The notes under the pieces: generated by a model | What the model was told of the DNA's origin: nothing | Databases searched by the model: none | What the model saw: only the letters and a program-made list of their open reading frames with translations | Translations under genes and position numbers: made by a program | Assembly: GCA_035762175.1 (NCBI GenBank) | Contig: DASTPP010000075.1 | Location: forward strand, 1 to 23,201 | Origin: DASTPP01 sp035762175 | GTDB taxonomy: Bacteria; Myxococcota_A; Polyangia; Polyangiales; Polyangiaceae | Length of the DNA: 23,201 nucleotides | Direction of reading: 5' to 3' | In this document: positions 6,666 through 13,398 of the stretch, in pieces | Layout: the number at the start of each line of letters is the position of its first letter | How positions within the stretch are numbered: the stretch's first letter is position 1

Positions 6666-8525
6666 TCAGTAGGGCAGCTCGGAGTCGATGTTGCGCTGCG
6701 GGCGCTTGCGCTTCGGCGAGGGCTCGTCGCCGGTGTCGGGCCGGTTGTGGTCGGCGCGCGGCGGCGGGCGCGGGGGCGGCGCGGAGGCCGGCAGGCGGGC
6801 GAGCGCGACGTGGAAGTCGGAGACGTCTTGCTCGAAGCGCAGCGTCTGGGTCGAGGTCTCGTAGCCCTTGGCCTCGACGCGCAGCTCGTGCTCGCCGCCG
6901 CGGGGGAAGGAGCCCCGGAAGGGGTTGCCGGCGAGCTGGTGGCCGTCGAGGTAGAGCGTGGCTTCGGCGGGGGACGCCTTGAAGTGGACCTCGACGCTGG
7001 CCGCGGGGGGCGGGGGGGGCAGCGCGGGGGGCGGGGGCGAGTGCACCGCTTGCGAGCTGGCGACGGGGGCGGCGGTGGCGGGGGCGGCGAAGGGCGAGCC
7101 TTGCCAGAGGTAGAGGCTGCCGACGGCGAGCAGGGCGACGGCGAGGAAGGGGGTCGCCCAGGTGACGCCGGCGGCGCGGGCGCGCTCGGGGGGCGGCGGC
7201 ACCGAGAGGCCGGTGGGGGCGAGGGCGCCGGGGGGCAGGGCGGTGCCTTCGGGGGTGGTGCGCGAGGGCGAGGGGAAGGGCGGCGCGAGCATGCGCACGG
7301 CGGAGTTCGAGGAGGGGCCGCTGCGCGGGGGGTTGGTGCTCGGGGCCTTGCGGGCGGCCTGGGCCGGCGGCTGGCTGCCGCTCTCGGCCGGGGCGGCCTT
7401 GGTGCGCGTCGAGGCGGGCCGGCCGGCGGCGGGCAGCGGGCGCAGGTTGGGCACCGAGGGCGAGCCGGAGGCGGCGGCGGCGGCGACGGCGGGCAGGCTC
7501 GGCACCGAGTTGAGCGTCTGGATGGTGGAGCCCGAGGTGAAGGCCTCTTCGACGCGGCGCCGGAAGTCGGCGCGCTCGTCGCGGAAGCGCTCGCTCACGA
7601 GCGCGCCGACGTCGGCCGAGGTCGCGTGCCAGCCGCGCGTGACGAGCACCGACTCGATCGCGGCGCGGAAGTCTTGCGCGGTCTCGAAGCGCTTCTCGGG
7701 GTCGAGCTGCAGCGCCTTCTCACAGGCGGCGACGAGCGAGCGGGGCGCGTCGGGGGCGTGCTCGCGCAGCGAGGGCAGCGCGCCCGTGGTCAGCCGGCGC
7801 AAGATGGTGAGCTCGTGCTCGTTGTTCCACATGCGGCGGCGCGCGAGCATCTCCCACAGGACGACGCCGGCCGAGTAGATGTCGGCGCGGCGGTCGACCT
7901 TCTCGCCGCGCGCCTGCTCGGGCGCCATGTACGCGAACTTGCCGCGCAGGACGCCCGCGCCCGTCAGGTGCAGGGCGCCGGCGGCCTTGGCGATGCCGAA
8001 GTCGACGAGCTTGACCGAGCCCTCGTAGGTCAGAAAGACGTTGTGCGGGCTGACGTCGCGGTGCACGACGCCGAGCTGCCGCCCGTCGTAGTCGCAGAGC
8101 TCGTGCGCGTAGTGCAGGCCCGCGAGCACGTCGCTGAGCGCGCGCAAGAACATCGGCAGCGCGCCGCGGCCGCCGCCGCCGACCTCGGGCCGCATCGCCC
8201 GGCGCAGCGTCTGGCCCTCGAGGTACTCCATCACCAGGTAGTACGTGCCCTGGTCTTCGCCGACCTCGTTGGTCTGCACCACGTTCGGGTGGTTCAGCCG
8301 CGCCGAGATGCGCGCCTCGTCGAGGAAGAGCTTGACGTGCTCGGGCTCGGACGCGATCTCGCGCTTGACGACCTTGACGACCGAGAGCTTGGTGAAGCCG
8401 ACGAGGCCGCTCGCCACGCCCAGGTACACGTCGGCCATGCCCCCGCCGCCCAGGCGCGCAACGATGCGGTAACGCCCGATCTGGGTCGGCGTCGAGGGCG
8501 CGGGGTCGGGCGAGGTAGGTAGCAT
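6666..8525 (-). CDS. Membrane-anchored Ser/Thr protein kinase with PEGA domain
   Basis: A eukaryotic-like kinase of 619 residues. The kinase domain spans about 17-295, with the glycine loop RLGGGGMADVYLG (24-36), Lys51 in SVVKVVK, catalytic loop VHRDVSPHN (154-162), DFG (175-177), APEQ (201-204) and DIYSAGVVLWEML. A long Ser/Pro/Ala-rich linker (about 340-455) leads to one membrane segment (about 456-474), so the rest should lie outside the cytoplasmic membrane: a second proline run (497-508) and a PEGA domain (about 510-580; KASPAEATLYLDG, GEHELRVEAKGYE). The end is basic and then NIDSELPY. I chose the ATG at 8525 because the kinase similarity starts just after it; an in-frame extension upstream to 8627 is not kinase-like. 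Its substrate is not evident from the neighbours. Confidence 0.93.
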   Translation of the reverse strand: MLPTSPDPAPSTPTQIGRYRIVARLGGGGMADVYLGVASGLVGFTKLSVVKVVKREIASEPEHVKLFLDEARISARLNHPNVVQTNEVGEDQGTYYLVMEYLEGQTLRRAMRPEVGGGGRGALPMFLRALSDVLAGLHYAHELCDYDGRQLGVVHRDVSPHNVFLTYEGSVKLVDFGIAKAAGALHLTGAGVLRGKFAYMAPEQARGEKVDRRADIYSAGVVLWEMLARRRMWNNEHELTILRRLTTGALPSLREHAPDAPRSLVAACEKALQLDPEKRFETAQDFRAAIESVLVTRGWHATSADVGALVSERFRDERADFRRRVEEAFTSGSTIQTLNSVPSLPAVAAAAASGSPSVPNLRPLPAAGRPASTRTKAAPAESGSQPPAQAARKAPSTNPPRSGPSSNSAVRMLAPPFPSPSRTTPEGTALPPGALAPTGLSVPPPPERARAAGVTWATPFLAVALLAVGSLYLWQGSPFAAPATAAPVASSQAVHSPPPPALPPPPPAASVEVHFKASPAEATLYLDGHQLAGNPFRGSFPRGGEHELRVEAKGYETSTQTLRFEQDVSDFHVALARLPASAPPPRPPPRADHNRPDTGDEPSPKRKRPQRNIDSELPY

Positions 8526-9041
8526 GGGGGCGTACTGCGGCGCGGAGGCCGGCGGCCGAGCGCGAGCCAATAGCGGGTTTATATCGCCTCTCGACCCCCG
8601 TGAGCAGTACCAAGCGGAGGGGGCCATGCAGTTCGGTGGTCTCTCGGTCGACCTTTTCGACCACTGCAGAAATCGGGTCGGCGGCAGCGCGTCATCGGCC
8701 GGGGCGGCCGGCGGGGCGGGCCGGGGGCGTCGTGACCGGCGTTCCGGGGGCGGGGTCGCCCGCGGCGCCCCTTTCTTTTGGCTCTGCGCGCGGTCGCCGG
8801 GGGGCCTGTTCCGTTTGCCCGCGTTGGCGCCGAGGTCGCACTTTGGACCAGATGTTCGAGCGCCAGGGCGGTTTTCTTCCGGTTTTGGGGCCGAAATGGT
8901 CGTTCCCCCGAACGCATTGCGCCAAACGTGGCAACGCGTGCCAAGGTCGAAAGGCGGGCGGCGTCGCGATTCGATCCCTTCGTTTTTGGAGTATCAACGG
9001 AAGCTCGGCCGCGCGCGCGGGGCCCCGGCGTGGCGCCTTGA
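8526..9041. other. Gene-poor gap with lower GC, containing a hairpin
   Basis: No convincing gene was found in these 516 bases. GC falls to about 61% across 8821-9000, against roughly 75-80% in neighbouring genes. An imperfect hairpin sits at 8627-8668: TGCA and GTGGTC (8636-8641) pair with GACCAC (8659-8664) and TGCA, with an inner GGTCG/CGACC stem. It lies upstream of the kinase promoter candidate. Open frames on both strands here are arginine/proline-rich and look accidental. An ATG at 8626 has a GGAGGG site in front, but the translation shows no protein-like features. Confidence 0.6.
8578..8583 (-). promoter_or_regulatory. Possible -10 box for the kinase gene
   Basis: TATAAA on the minus strand (within GATATAAA), about 52 bp before the kinase ATG, is a rare AT-rich hexamer in this sequence. 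The -35 region at 17-bp spacing (TGCTCA, 8606-8601) matches the consensus poorly, so this is tentative. Confidence 0.35.
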
Positions 9042-9221
9042 CGGGCGGGCGTCCGGTGTGCATTGCGGGCCGGTGGCCGCGGCGCGACGGGCGCGTGGCG
9101 GCGCCCGCGGGCGGCCGCGCCTTCGCCGCCGCCGCCCGCCGCCCCCGCGCCGGGCCCGACCGATGCGCCCGCGCCGGGCCCGGCGGGCGCGCCGCCGGCG
9201 CCGGGGGCGGGCGCCGGCGCG

Positions 9222-9506
9222 ATGACGCCCGAGCAGTTCGCGCGCTTCATCGAGTCGGTCGAGTCGACGCCCTTCGCGCACGATCGGGTCGCGCGCGTCA
9301 AGGCGACGCCGGCGGGGCAGCGCGTGACGACCGCGCAGGCCGTCGCGCTCGCGCAAACCGTGCCCCACCCCTCGCTGCAGGTCGAGGCGCTCGCGGCGCT
9401 CTACCCGCGCGTCACCGATCCGCAGAACTTCGAGTCGGCGTACGCCACGCTCGGGTTTGCCCACGACCGCGAGCGGCTGCGCAATCGGGTCCGGGCGCTG
9501 CGCTGA
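9222..9506 (+). CDS. DUF4476 domain protein; N-terminus uncertain
   Basis: The 94 residues from the ATG at 9222 match the DUF4476 pattern of two related helical repeats: TPEQFARFIESVESTPFAHD, VTTAQAVALAQTV, LQVEALAALYPRVTDPQNF, then YATLGFAHDRERLRNRV. The function of this domain is not established; it is frequent in secreted or envelope proteins of myxobacteria and Bacteroidetes. In the same frame upstream, from about 9117, is a Pro/Ala/Gly-rich stretch resembling a linker, so the true gene may begin earlier (a TTG at 9063 is possible; the frame opens at 9042). I cannot find a signal peptide in this frame, so the protein may be 5'-truncated, frameshifted or unusually started. It converges on the next gene with only 6 bp between stop codons. 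Confidence 0.65.
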   Translation: MTPEQFARFIESVESTPFAHDRVARVKATPAGQRVTTAQAVALAQTVPHPSLQVEALAALYPRVTDPQNFESAYATLGFAHDRERLRNRVRALR

Positions 9507-9515
9507 GCGGCCTCA
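9502..9515. terminator. Short hairpin between convergent stop codons
   Basis: CTGAG (9503-9507) and CTCAG (9512-9516) form a 5-bp stem around GCGG/CGGC between the DUF4476 gene and the surface-repeat gene, overlapping both stop codons. It is small and lacks a T-tract, so termination activity is only a possibility. Confidence 0.25.
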
Positions 9516-10889
9516 GAAGTGCAGGCCCGCGAAGCCCTCGACCGCGGGGCGCGCGTCGCCGCCGCGCACGCGCGCCCCGCCGCTCGCGCCGAAGAAGAAG
9601 CCGAAGTGCTCGTTGACGTCGAGCCCGAGCGAGGCGCGCAGGGCGGGGCGGTGCTCGGGGCGGTCGCCCGGCTCGGCGCGCGCCAGGTACGTGTAGGCGG
9701 CGTCGAGGTCGACCGAGAAGGGGCCCTCGGGCGAGACGCGGGCGCCGAGGGCGGCGCCGGCGCCGGCGCGGTCGCGGTCGCCCCCGGGCGCGTAGGCGAA
9801 GAACAGCTGGCTGTAGGGGGCGCCGTTGCGCAGGCGCAGGCCCGCCGCGTAGGTCGAGCCGCGGCCCCACGAGCCCCAGGCGAGGGGCTCGACGGCGAGC
9901 CGCTCGCCGACGCTGACGAGCCCGACCTGCGTGCCCTCGCCGCGGGGGGCGACGTTGACGAGGCCGAGCTGCAGGCCGCCGCGCACGAAGCCGCGGGCGT
10001 AGTTGATGACGCCGACCTGCAGGCCCCCCTCGAGCTCGCGCGCGGCGTTGACGGCGCCGAGCTGCAGCGAGTCGTCCGCCTCGCCGGCGTAGTTGAGGGC
10101 GCCGAGCTGCGCGCCGCCGAAGTCTTCGAGCGCCAGGTTGAGCGCCCCGAGCGCGAGCCCGCCGAGCTCGCCCGCGGCCACGTTGATGGGCCCGAGCTGC
10201 GCGCCCGAGCCGTGCGAGGCGTGGTTGAAGAGGCCGCCGATCTGCAGGCCGCTCAGCCCCCTCGTCGCGACGTTGGCCCCGAGCGCGAGCTGGGCGCCCC
10301 GCGCGGGGCCCGCCGCCAGGTTCACCCCGCCCGCGATCGCGACGCCGTCGAAGGCGGCCGAGCGGTTCAGCAGGCCCGCGAGGTGCAGGCCCGCGAGGTC
10401 GCCCCGGGCGACGTTCGCGAGGCCCGCCACCCAGAGCCCGCCCGACTCGTCGTCGGCGGTCTGGGCGTTGGCGAGCGCGCCGAGGCGCAGGCCCCAGGCG
10501 GGCCCGTCGACGCGGCCGAAGGCGCCCGCGCTGACGCCGCGCAGCGCGCCGACCTGCCCGTAGAGCGCGTTGATCTCGAGGTAGGTCTCGACCGGCTGGC
10601 CGGCGTTGGTGCTGGCGGGGGCGAAGATCGAGACGACCAGCGGGTGCGTCGTGCGCTCGGCCGCCACGAGGGGGTCGTCGGGCGGCTCGACGATCTCGAC
10701 GACCCGCCGGCGCGGCCCGTCGTCGTCGGGCGGCGGCTCGGCGAAGGGCTCGACCGGGTCGTCCGGCTCGCCCGGCGGCGGCTCGGCGAAGGGCCCGGGG
10801 GGCGGGGCGCCGCGGGCGAGGGCGGGCGAGAGCGAGAGGCAGGCGGCGAGGGCGGCGAGCGTGCGGAGGGCCGCGGGGGTAGGCAGCAT
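9513..10889 (-). CDS. Exported Gly/Asn solenoid-repeat protein with C-terminal beta-barrel-like part
   Basis: A 458-residue protein with a signal peptide (about 1-26: hydrophobic LAALAACLSLSPALA), a Pro/Asp/Glu-rich spacer (about 28-75), then roughly ten imperfect repeats of about 16-20 residues between 115 and 330. Examples are AQLGALNYAGEADDS, LQLGAVNAARELEGG, LQVGVINYARGFVRGG and LQLGLVNVAPRGEG; the core is LQ-G--N-A. Such repeats resemble the LA_2272-type surface repeats and should form a regular beta solenoid. Residues 340-458 alternate hydrophobic and polar positions and end in Phe (GLHF), typical of outer-membrane strands. The ATG at 10889 is supported by the signal peptide and GGTGGAG upstream. 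Function unknown; surface location is inferred. Confidence 0.8.
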   Translation of the reverse strand: MLPTPAALRTLAALAACLSLSPALARGAPPPGPFAEPPPGEPDDPVEPFAEPPPDDDGPRRRVVEIVEPPDDPLVAAERTTHPLVVSIFAPASTNAGQPVETYLEINALYGQVGALRGVSAGAFGRVDGPAWGLRLGALANAQTADDESGGLWVAGLANVARGDLAGLHLAGLLNRSAAFDGVAIAGGVNLAAGPARGAQLALGANVATRGLSGLQIGGLFNHASHGSGAQLGPINVAAGELGGLALGALNLALEDFGGAQLGALNYAGEADDSLQLGAVNAARELEGGLQVGVINYARGFVRGGLQLGLVNVAPRGEGTQVGLVSVGERLAVEPLAWGSWGRGSTYAAGLRLRNGAPYSQLFFAYAPGGDRDRAGAGAALGARVSPEGPFSVDLDAAYTYLARAEPGDRPEHRPALRASLGLDVNEHFGFFFGASGGARVRGGDARPAVEGFAGLHF

Positions 10890-10939
10890 GGCGAGCTGAC
10901 TCCACCAACGGCGAAGGGGCCCGCCCTTACACCCGGGGG

Positions 10940-11950
10940 CTACGCCGAGGCGCGGTAGGCGCTGGGGGCCTGGCCCGTCCAGCGGCGGAAGGCGCGGCGG
11001 AAGGCCTTCTCGTCGCGGAAGCCGGCGGCCTCGGCGGCCTCGCGCAGGGCGCGGCGGCGCGAGGCGAGCGAGCGCAGGGCGGCGTCGCGGCGGGCCTCGT
11101 CGAGCACGTCGTGGTAGGAGACGCCCTGCTCGGCGAGGCGCCGCTGCAGCGTGCGCGCGCTCAGGCCGAGCGAGCGGGCGGCCTCGCCGAGCGAGGGCAC
11201 GCCGCGGGGCAGGGCCTCGCCGAGGGCGCGCAAGAGGCGCGCGTGCGTGTCGTCGAGGGGGGGCAGGGCGCCGAGGGCGGCGTCGGCCTGCGCGCGGAAG
11301 AACGAGCGCAGCTCGGGGTCGGAGGTGGTGAGCGGCGCCGACAGGACGTGGGCGGGCAGGACGAGGCGGTCGAGGGGCTGCGAGAAGTTGACCTGGCAGC
11401 CGAAGAAGCGCTCGTAGATGGCGGGGTCGGCGGGGGCGGCGTGGCGGAAGTCGACCCGGCGCGGGGCGGCGTTGGGCAGGCCCGTCCAGAGGCGCAGCAC
11501 CTTGGCGTACGAGGCCATCGAGGACTCGACGCCGAAGTGCGAGCAGGGCGGCGAGGGGAGCGAGACGCCGGCGACGAGCACGGCCTCGCCGCCGCGGGCC
11601 TCGACGTGCATGATCTTCTCGTCTTTGATGACGGCGGCGTAGCGGGCGACGCTGTCGAAGGCTTCGCCGACGGTCTCGCTGTGGCGGGCGAGGAAGCCCA
11701 CGACGCCGAAGGTCGAGGCGTTGGTGAAGTGCTCGGCCACGTAGAGGCCGAAGGTCGGGTTGTTCGAGCGCAGCCCCACGGCGCGCCAGGTCTCGAGGAG
11801 CGTCTCGTAGGGGATGCGCTCGCCGGGCGGGGGGGGCTCGAGCCGCCGGAGCGAGGGGGGCAGGGGCAGGTCGTCGAGCCGGACGTTCGCCTGGCGGGCG
11901 GCCAGCAGCACCGGGTGCGCGAGGCTCGCGAGGGCCGTTCGTGCGTTCAT
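10940..11950 (-). CDS. AraC-family transcriptional regulator (Arabinose_bd type sensor)
   Basis: The 336-residue protein has an N-terminal sensor region (about 10-200) of the type found in OruR/ArgR-like AraC regulators: RIPYETLLETWRAVGL, TFGLYVAEHF, FGVVGFLARHSETVGEAF, and the closing VDFRHAAPAD...FFGCQVNF (about 166-189). The C-terminal DNA-binding domain has two helix-turn-helix motifs, SLGEAARSLGLSARTLQRRL (253-272) and REAAEAAGFRDEKAFRRAFR (303-322), then the usual WTGQAPSAYR. The ATG at 11950 is where similarity begins; the upstream open extension is not homologous. A TTATCT element sits 12 nt upstream without any Shine-Dalgarno site. It is divergent from the downstream lipoprotein gene with a 205-bp gap. 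Target and ligand cannot be read from the sequence. Confidence 0.92.
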   Translation of the reverse strand: MNARTALASLAHPVLLAARQANVRLDDLPLPPSLRRLEPPPPGERIPYETLLETWRAVGLRSNNPTFGLYVAEHFTNASTFGVVGFLARHSETVGEAFDSVARYAAVIKDEKIMHVEARGGEAVLVAGVSLPSPPCSHFGVESSMASYAKVLRLWTGLPNAAPRRVDFRHAAPADPAIYERFFGCQVNFSQPLDRLVLPAHVLSAPLTTSDPELRSFFRAQADAALGALPPLDDTHARLLRALGEALPRGVPSLGEAARSLGLSARTLQRRLAEQGVSYHDVLDEARRDAALRSLASRRRALREAAEAAGFRDEKAFRRAFRRWTGQAPSAYRASA

Positions 11951-12155
11951 GCGCGGATCGAGAGATAAGGTGCCCTCGCGGGCGGCGCACGCCCCTGGCG
12001 CGCTCGACCCCGCACTTTGGCGCGGGCGGCACCGGTCGTCCAGCCCCGCGGCCTTACATCGGCCTTGCCCCGCGGCGCGAAAGGCCGCGCGGCGCCGCGC
12101 GGGGGCCCGGCGCGCCCCGCCGGGCGTCGCCCCGCGGGGGGAGAGAGAGCCCGCC

Positions 12156-12761
12156 ATGACCTCCAGTTCCGCCCACTCGTTCGCGATTTCGGCGCGCCCG
12201 CGCCGCGCCCTCGGCCCGCTCGCGGCCGCCCTCGTCGCCTCGTCGTTCGCCCTCGGGTGCGCGCCCGCCGAGGACGAACCCGGCGAGCGCGCCCTGCCCG
12301 GCGGCCTGCCGGTGGCGCTCGCGCGCGCCGAGCTCTGGCGCGCGGCGCCGCCCGCCGAGGGCCAGGGCCCCGCCGACGGCGGCGGGCCGAAGGTGATGTG
12401 CGGCGAGCGCGATCTGCGCGTCGAGGGCAGCTCGCTCGAGGTCTCGACGGCCGAGTGCGACCACGCCGTGCTGAGGCAGCCCGCGCTCGCCGACCTCGCC
12501 CGGGGCGACGAGCTCACGGTCTGGGTCTGGTGGAGCACGCTCGACGCGCCCGAACCCGCGACGGGCCGGCTCAGGCTCTTCCTGGGCCCGGACGAGGTAT
12601 GGCAAGAGAGCGTGGCCATCCCCGGGCGGGCCGACCTGCGCGAGGTGCACGTCCGGAGCCCCGCCGACCTGCCGGCGGGCGCGCCCATCACCTTCGTGGT
12701 GAGCAACCACGGCGCGAACGCGTGGACGCTCGGCGAGGTCGTCGTCCGCAAGGCCGAGTGA
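12156..12761 (+). CDS. Putative lipoprotein with beta-sandwich-like domain
   Basis: A 201-residue protein of unknown function. It starts MTSSSAHSFAISARPRRALG, followed by a hydrophobic stretch and a lipobox ALGC (Cys35), so it should be exported and lipid-anchored. The mature part (about 50-201) contains alternating-pattern strands such as LTVWVWWSTLDAPEP, TGRLRLFLG, ITFVVSNHG and WTLGEVVVRK, suggestive of a jelly-roll/carbohydrate-binding-like sandwich. Two cysteines (in VMCGERD and TAECDH) could form a disulfide. The ATG at 12156 follows a purine-rich GGGGGGAGAGAGAG and puts the lipobox at the right distance; longer in-frame extensions upstream are not credible. It is divergent from the AraC gene and followed 76 bp later by the DUF2378 gene, which has its own promoter. 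Confidence 0.75.
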   Translation: MTSSSAHSFAISARPRRALGPLAAALVASSFALGCAPAEDEPGERALPGGLPVALARAELWRAAPPAEGQGPADGGGPKVMCGERDLRVEGSSLEVSTAECDHAVLRQPALADLARGDELTVWVWWSTLDAPEPATGRLRLFLGPDEVWQESVAIPGRADLREVHVRSPADLPAGAPITFVVSNHGANAWTLGEVVVRKAE

Positions 12762-12793
12762 GGCCCGGGCGCCCGGCGGGGGGGCCGCGCCGT

Positions 12794-12828
12794 CCGGGGC
12801 TGACACCCCGGCGTGGGGTCCCTATACT
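12794..12828 (+). promoter_or_regulatory. Sigma-70-type promoter with inverted repeat around -35; leaderless transcript predicted
   Basis: CTGACA (12800-12805; consensus TTGACA, 5 of 6) and TATACT (12823-12828; consensus TATAAT, 5 of 6) are separated by exactly 17 bp. The -35 box is bracketed by CCGGGG (12794-12799) and CCCCGG (12806-12811), a perfect inverted repeat and plausible operator. Transcription should start near 12835, only about 3 nt before the DUF2378 ATG at 12838, and no Shine-Dalgarno site is present. Confidence 0.75.
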
Positions 12829-12837
12829 GGCGCGCCC

Positions 12838-13398
12838 ATGTCGACCGAGCAGCCCTGCCTGTCTGGCACCGTCTTGCTCGACACGCGCTGGGCCATCACG
12901 CAGCTTTACGGCGAAGAGGTGCTGGCGCGGGCCCTCACCAGCGTGCCCTACGACGTGCGCGCGGTCTACGAGGCGGCCACGCACCTCTCGTGGGTGCCCT
13001 GCGAGCAGGCGCACCAGGTCTACGACGCGGTCGCCCGAGAGGTGGGGCTGAGCCCGCGCGACATGGCCGAGCGCATCGTGCCGCTCTCGGTCGAGCGCTC
13101 GATCAAGACGGTGTGGCGCGCGTTCCTGGGGGTGAGCGCCTCGGACGACGCGCTCATCGCGCGGGCCCCCCTGCTCTACGCCCGCTCGCGCTCGGTCGGC
13201 ACGATGACGGCCCGCGTGACCGGCCCCGGCGTCGCCGAGATGGTCATCCGCAACTGGCCGAAGATGCCCGAGCGCGAGATCTCGTCGCTCGCGCTCGGCG
13301 CCGCGTCGATCTTGCGCCTCGCCGGCCGCCGCGCCGTGCGCGCCGATACCTTGAGCACCCCCGACGGCGGCCGCATCACCGTGCGCTGGCGCGGCTAG
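12838..13398 (+). CDS. DUF2378 family protein (TIGR02265 type)
   Basis: The 186-residue product (starting MSTEQPCLSGTVLLDTRWAI) fits the myxobacterial DUF2378 family of about 180 residues, which has no established function. Recognisable parts are a conserved start region, PLSVERSIKTVWRAFLGVSASDDALIARAPLLYARSR-type middle helices (about 80-121), and a C-terminal strand-rich portion with VIRNWPKMPEREISSLALG. There is no signal peptide or membrane segment, so it is cytoplasmic. The start is fixed by the strong promoter directly upstream and by family length. The stop TAG shares the tetranucleotide CTAG with the stop of the convergent protease gene, giving a 4-bp antisense overlap. Confidence 0.85.
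   Translation: MSTEQPCLSGTVLLDTRWAITQLYGEEVLARALTSVPYDVRAVYEAATHLSWVPCEQAHQVYDAVAREVGLSPRDMAERIVPLSVERSIKTVWRAFLGVSASDDALIARAPLLYARSRSVGTMTARVTGPGVAEMVIRNWPKMPEREISSLALGAASILRLAGRRAVRADTLSTPDGGRITVRWRG

Noticed and set aside
6747..8522. 591-residue plus-strand open frame
   Set aside because: Antisense to the kinase, Gly/Ala/Arg-rich, no recognisable motif.
8692..9063. 123-residue minus-strand frame in the kinase/DUF4476 gap
   Set aside because: Arg/Pro-rich, no start signal, no homology-like pattern.
8626..9225. Plus-strand frame from an ATG with a good GGAGGG site
   Set aside because: After about 20 residues it becomes low-complexity and runs out of frame into the DUF4476 gene; no support beyond the ribosome site.
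9449..9464. Further copy of the urate-operon repeat (CGGGTTTGCCC)
   Set aside because: It lies in the DUF4476 coding sequence, encoding GFAHD of the domain repeat, so coincidence is the better explanation.
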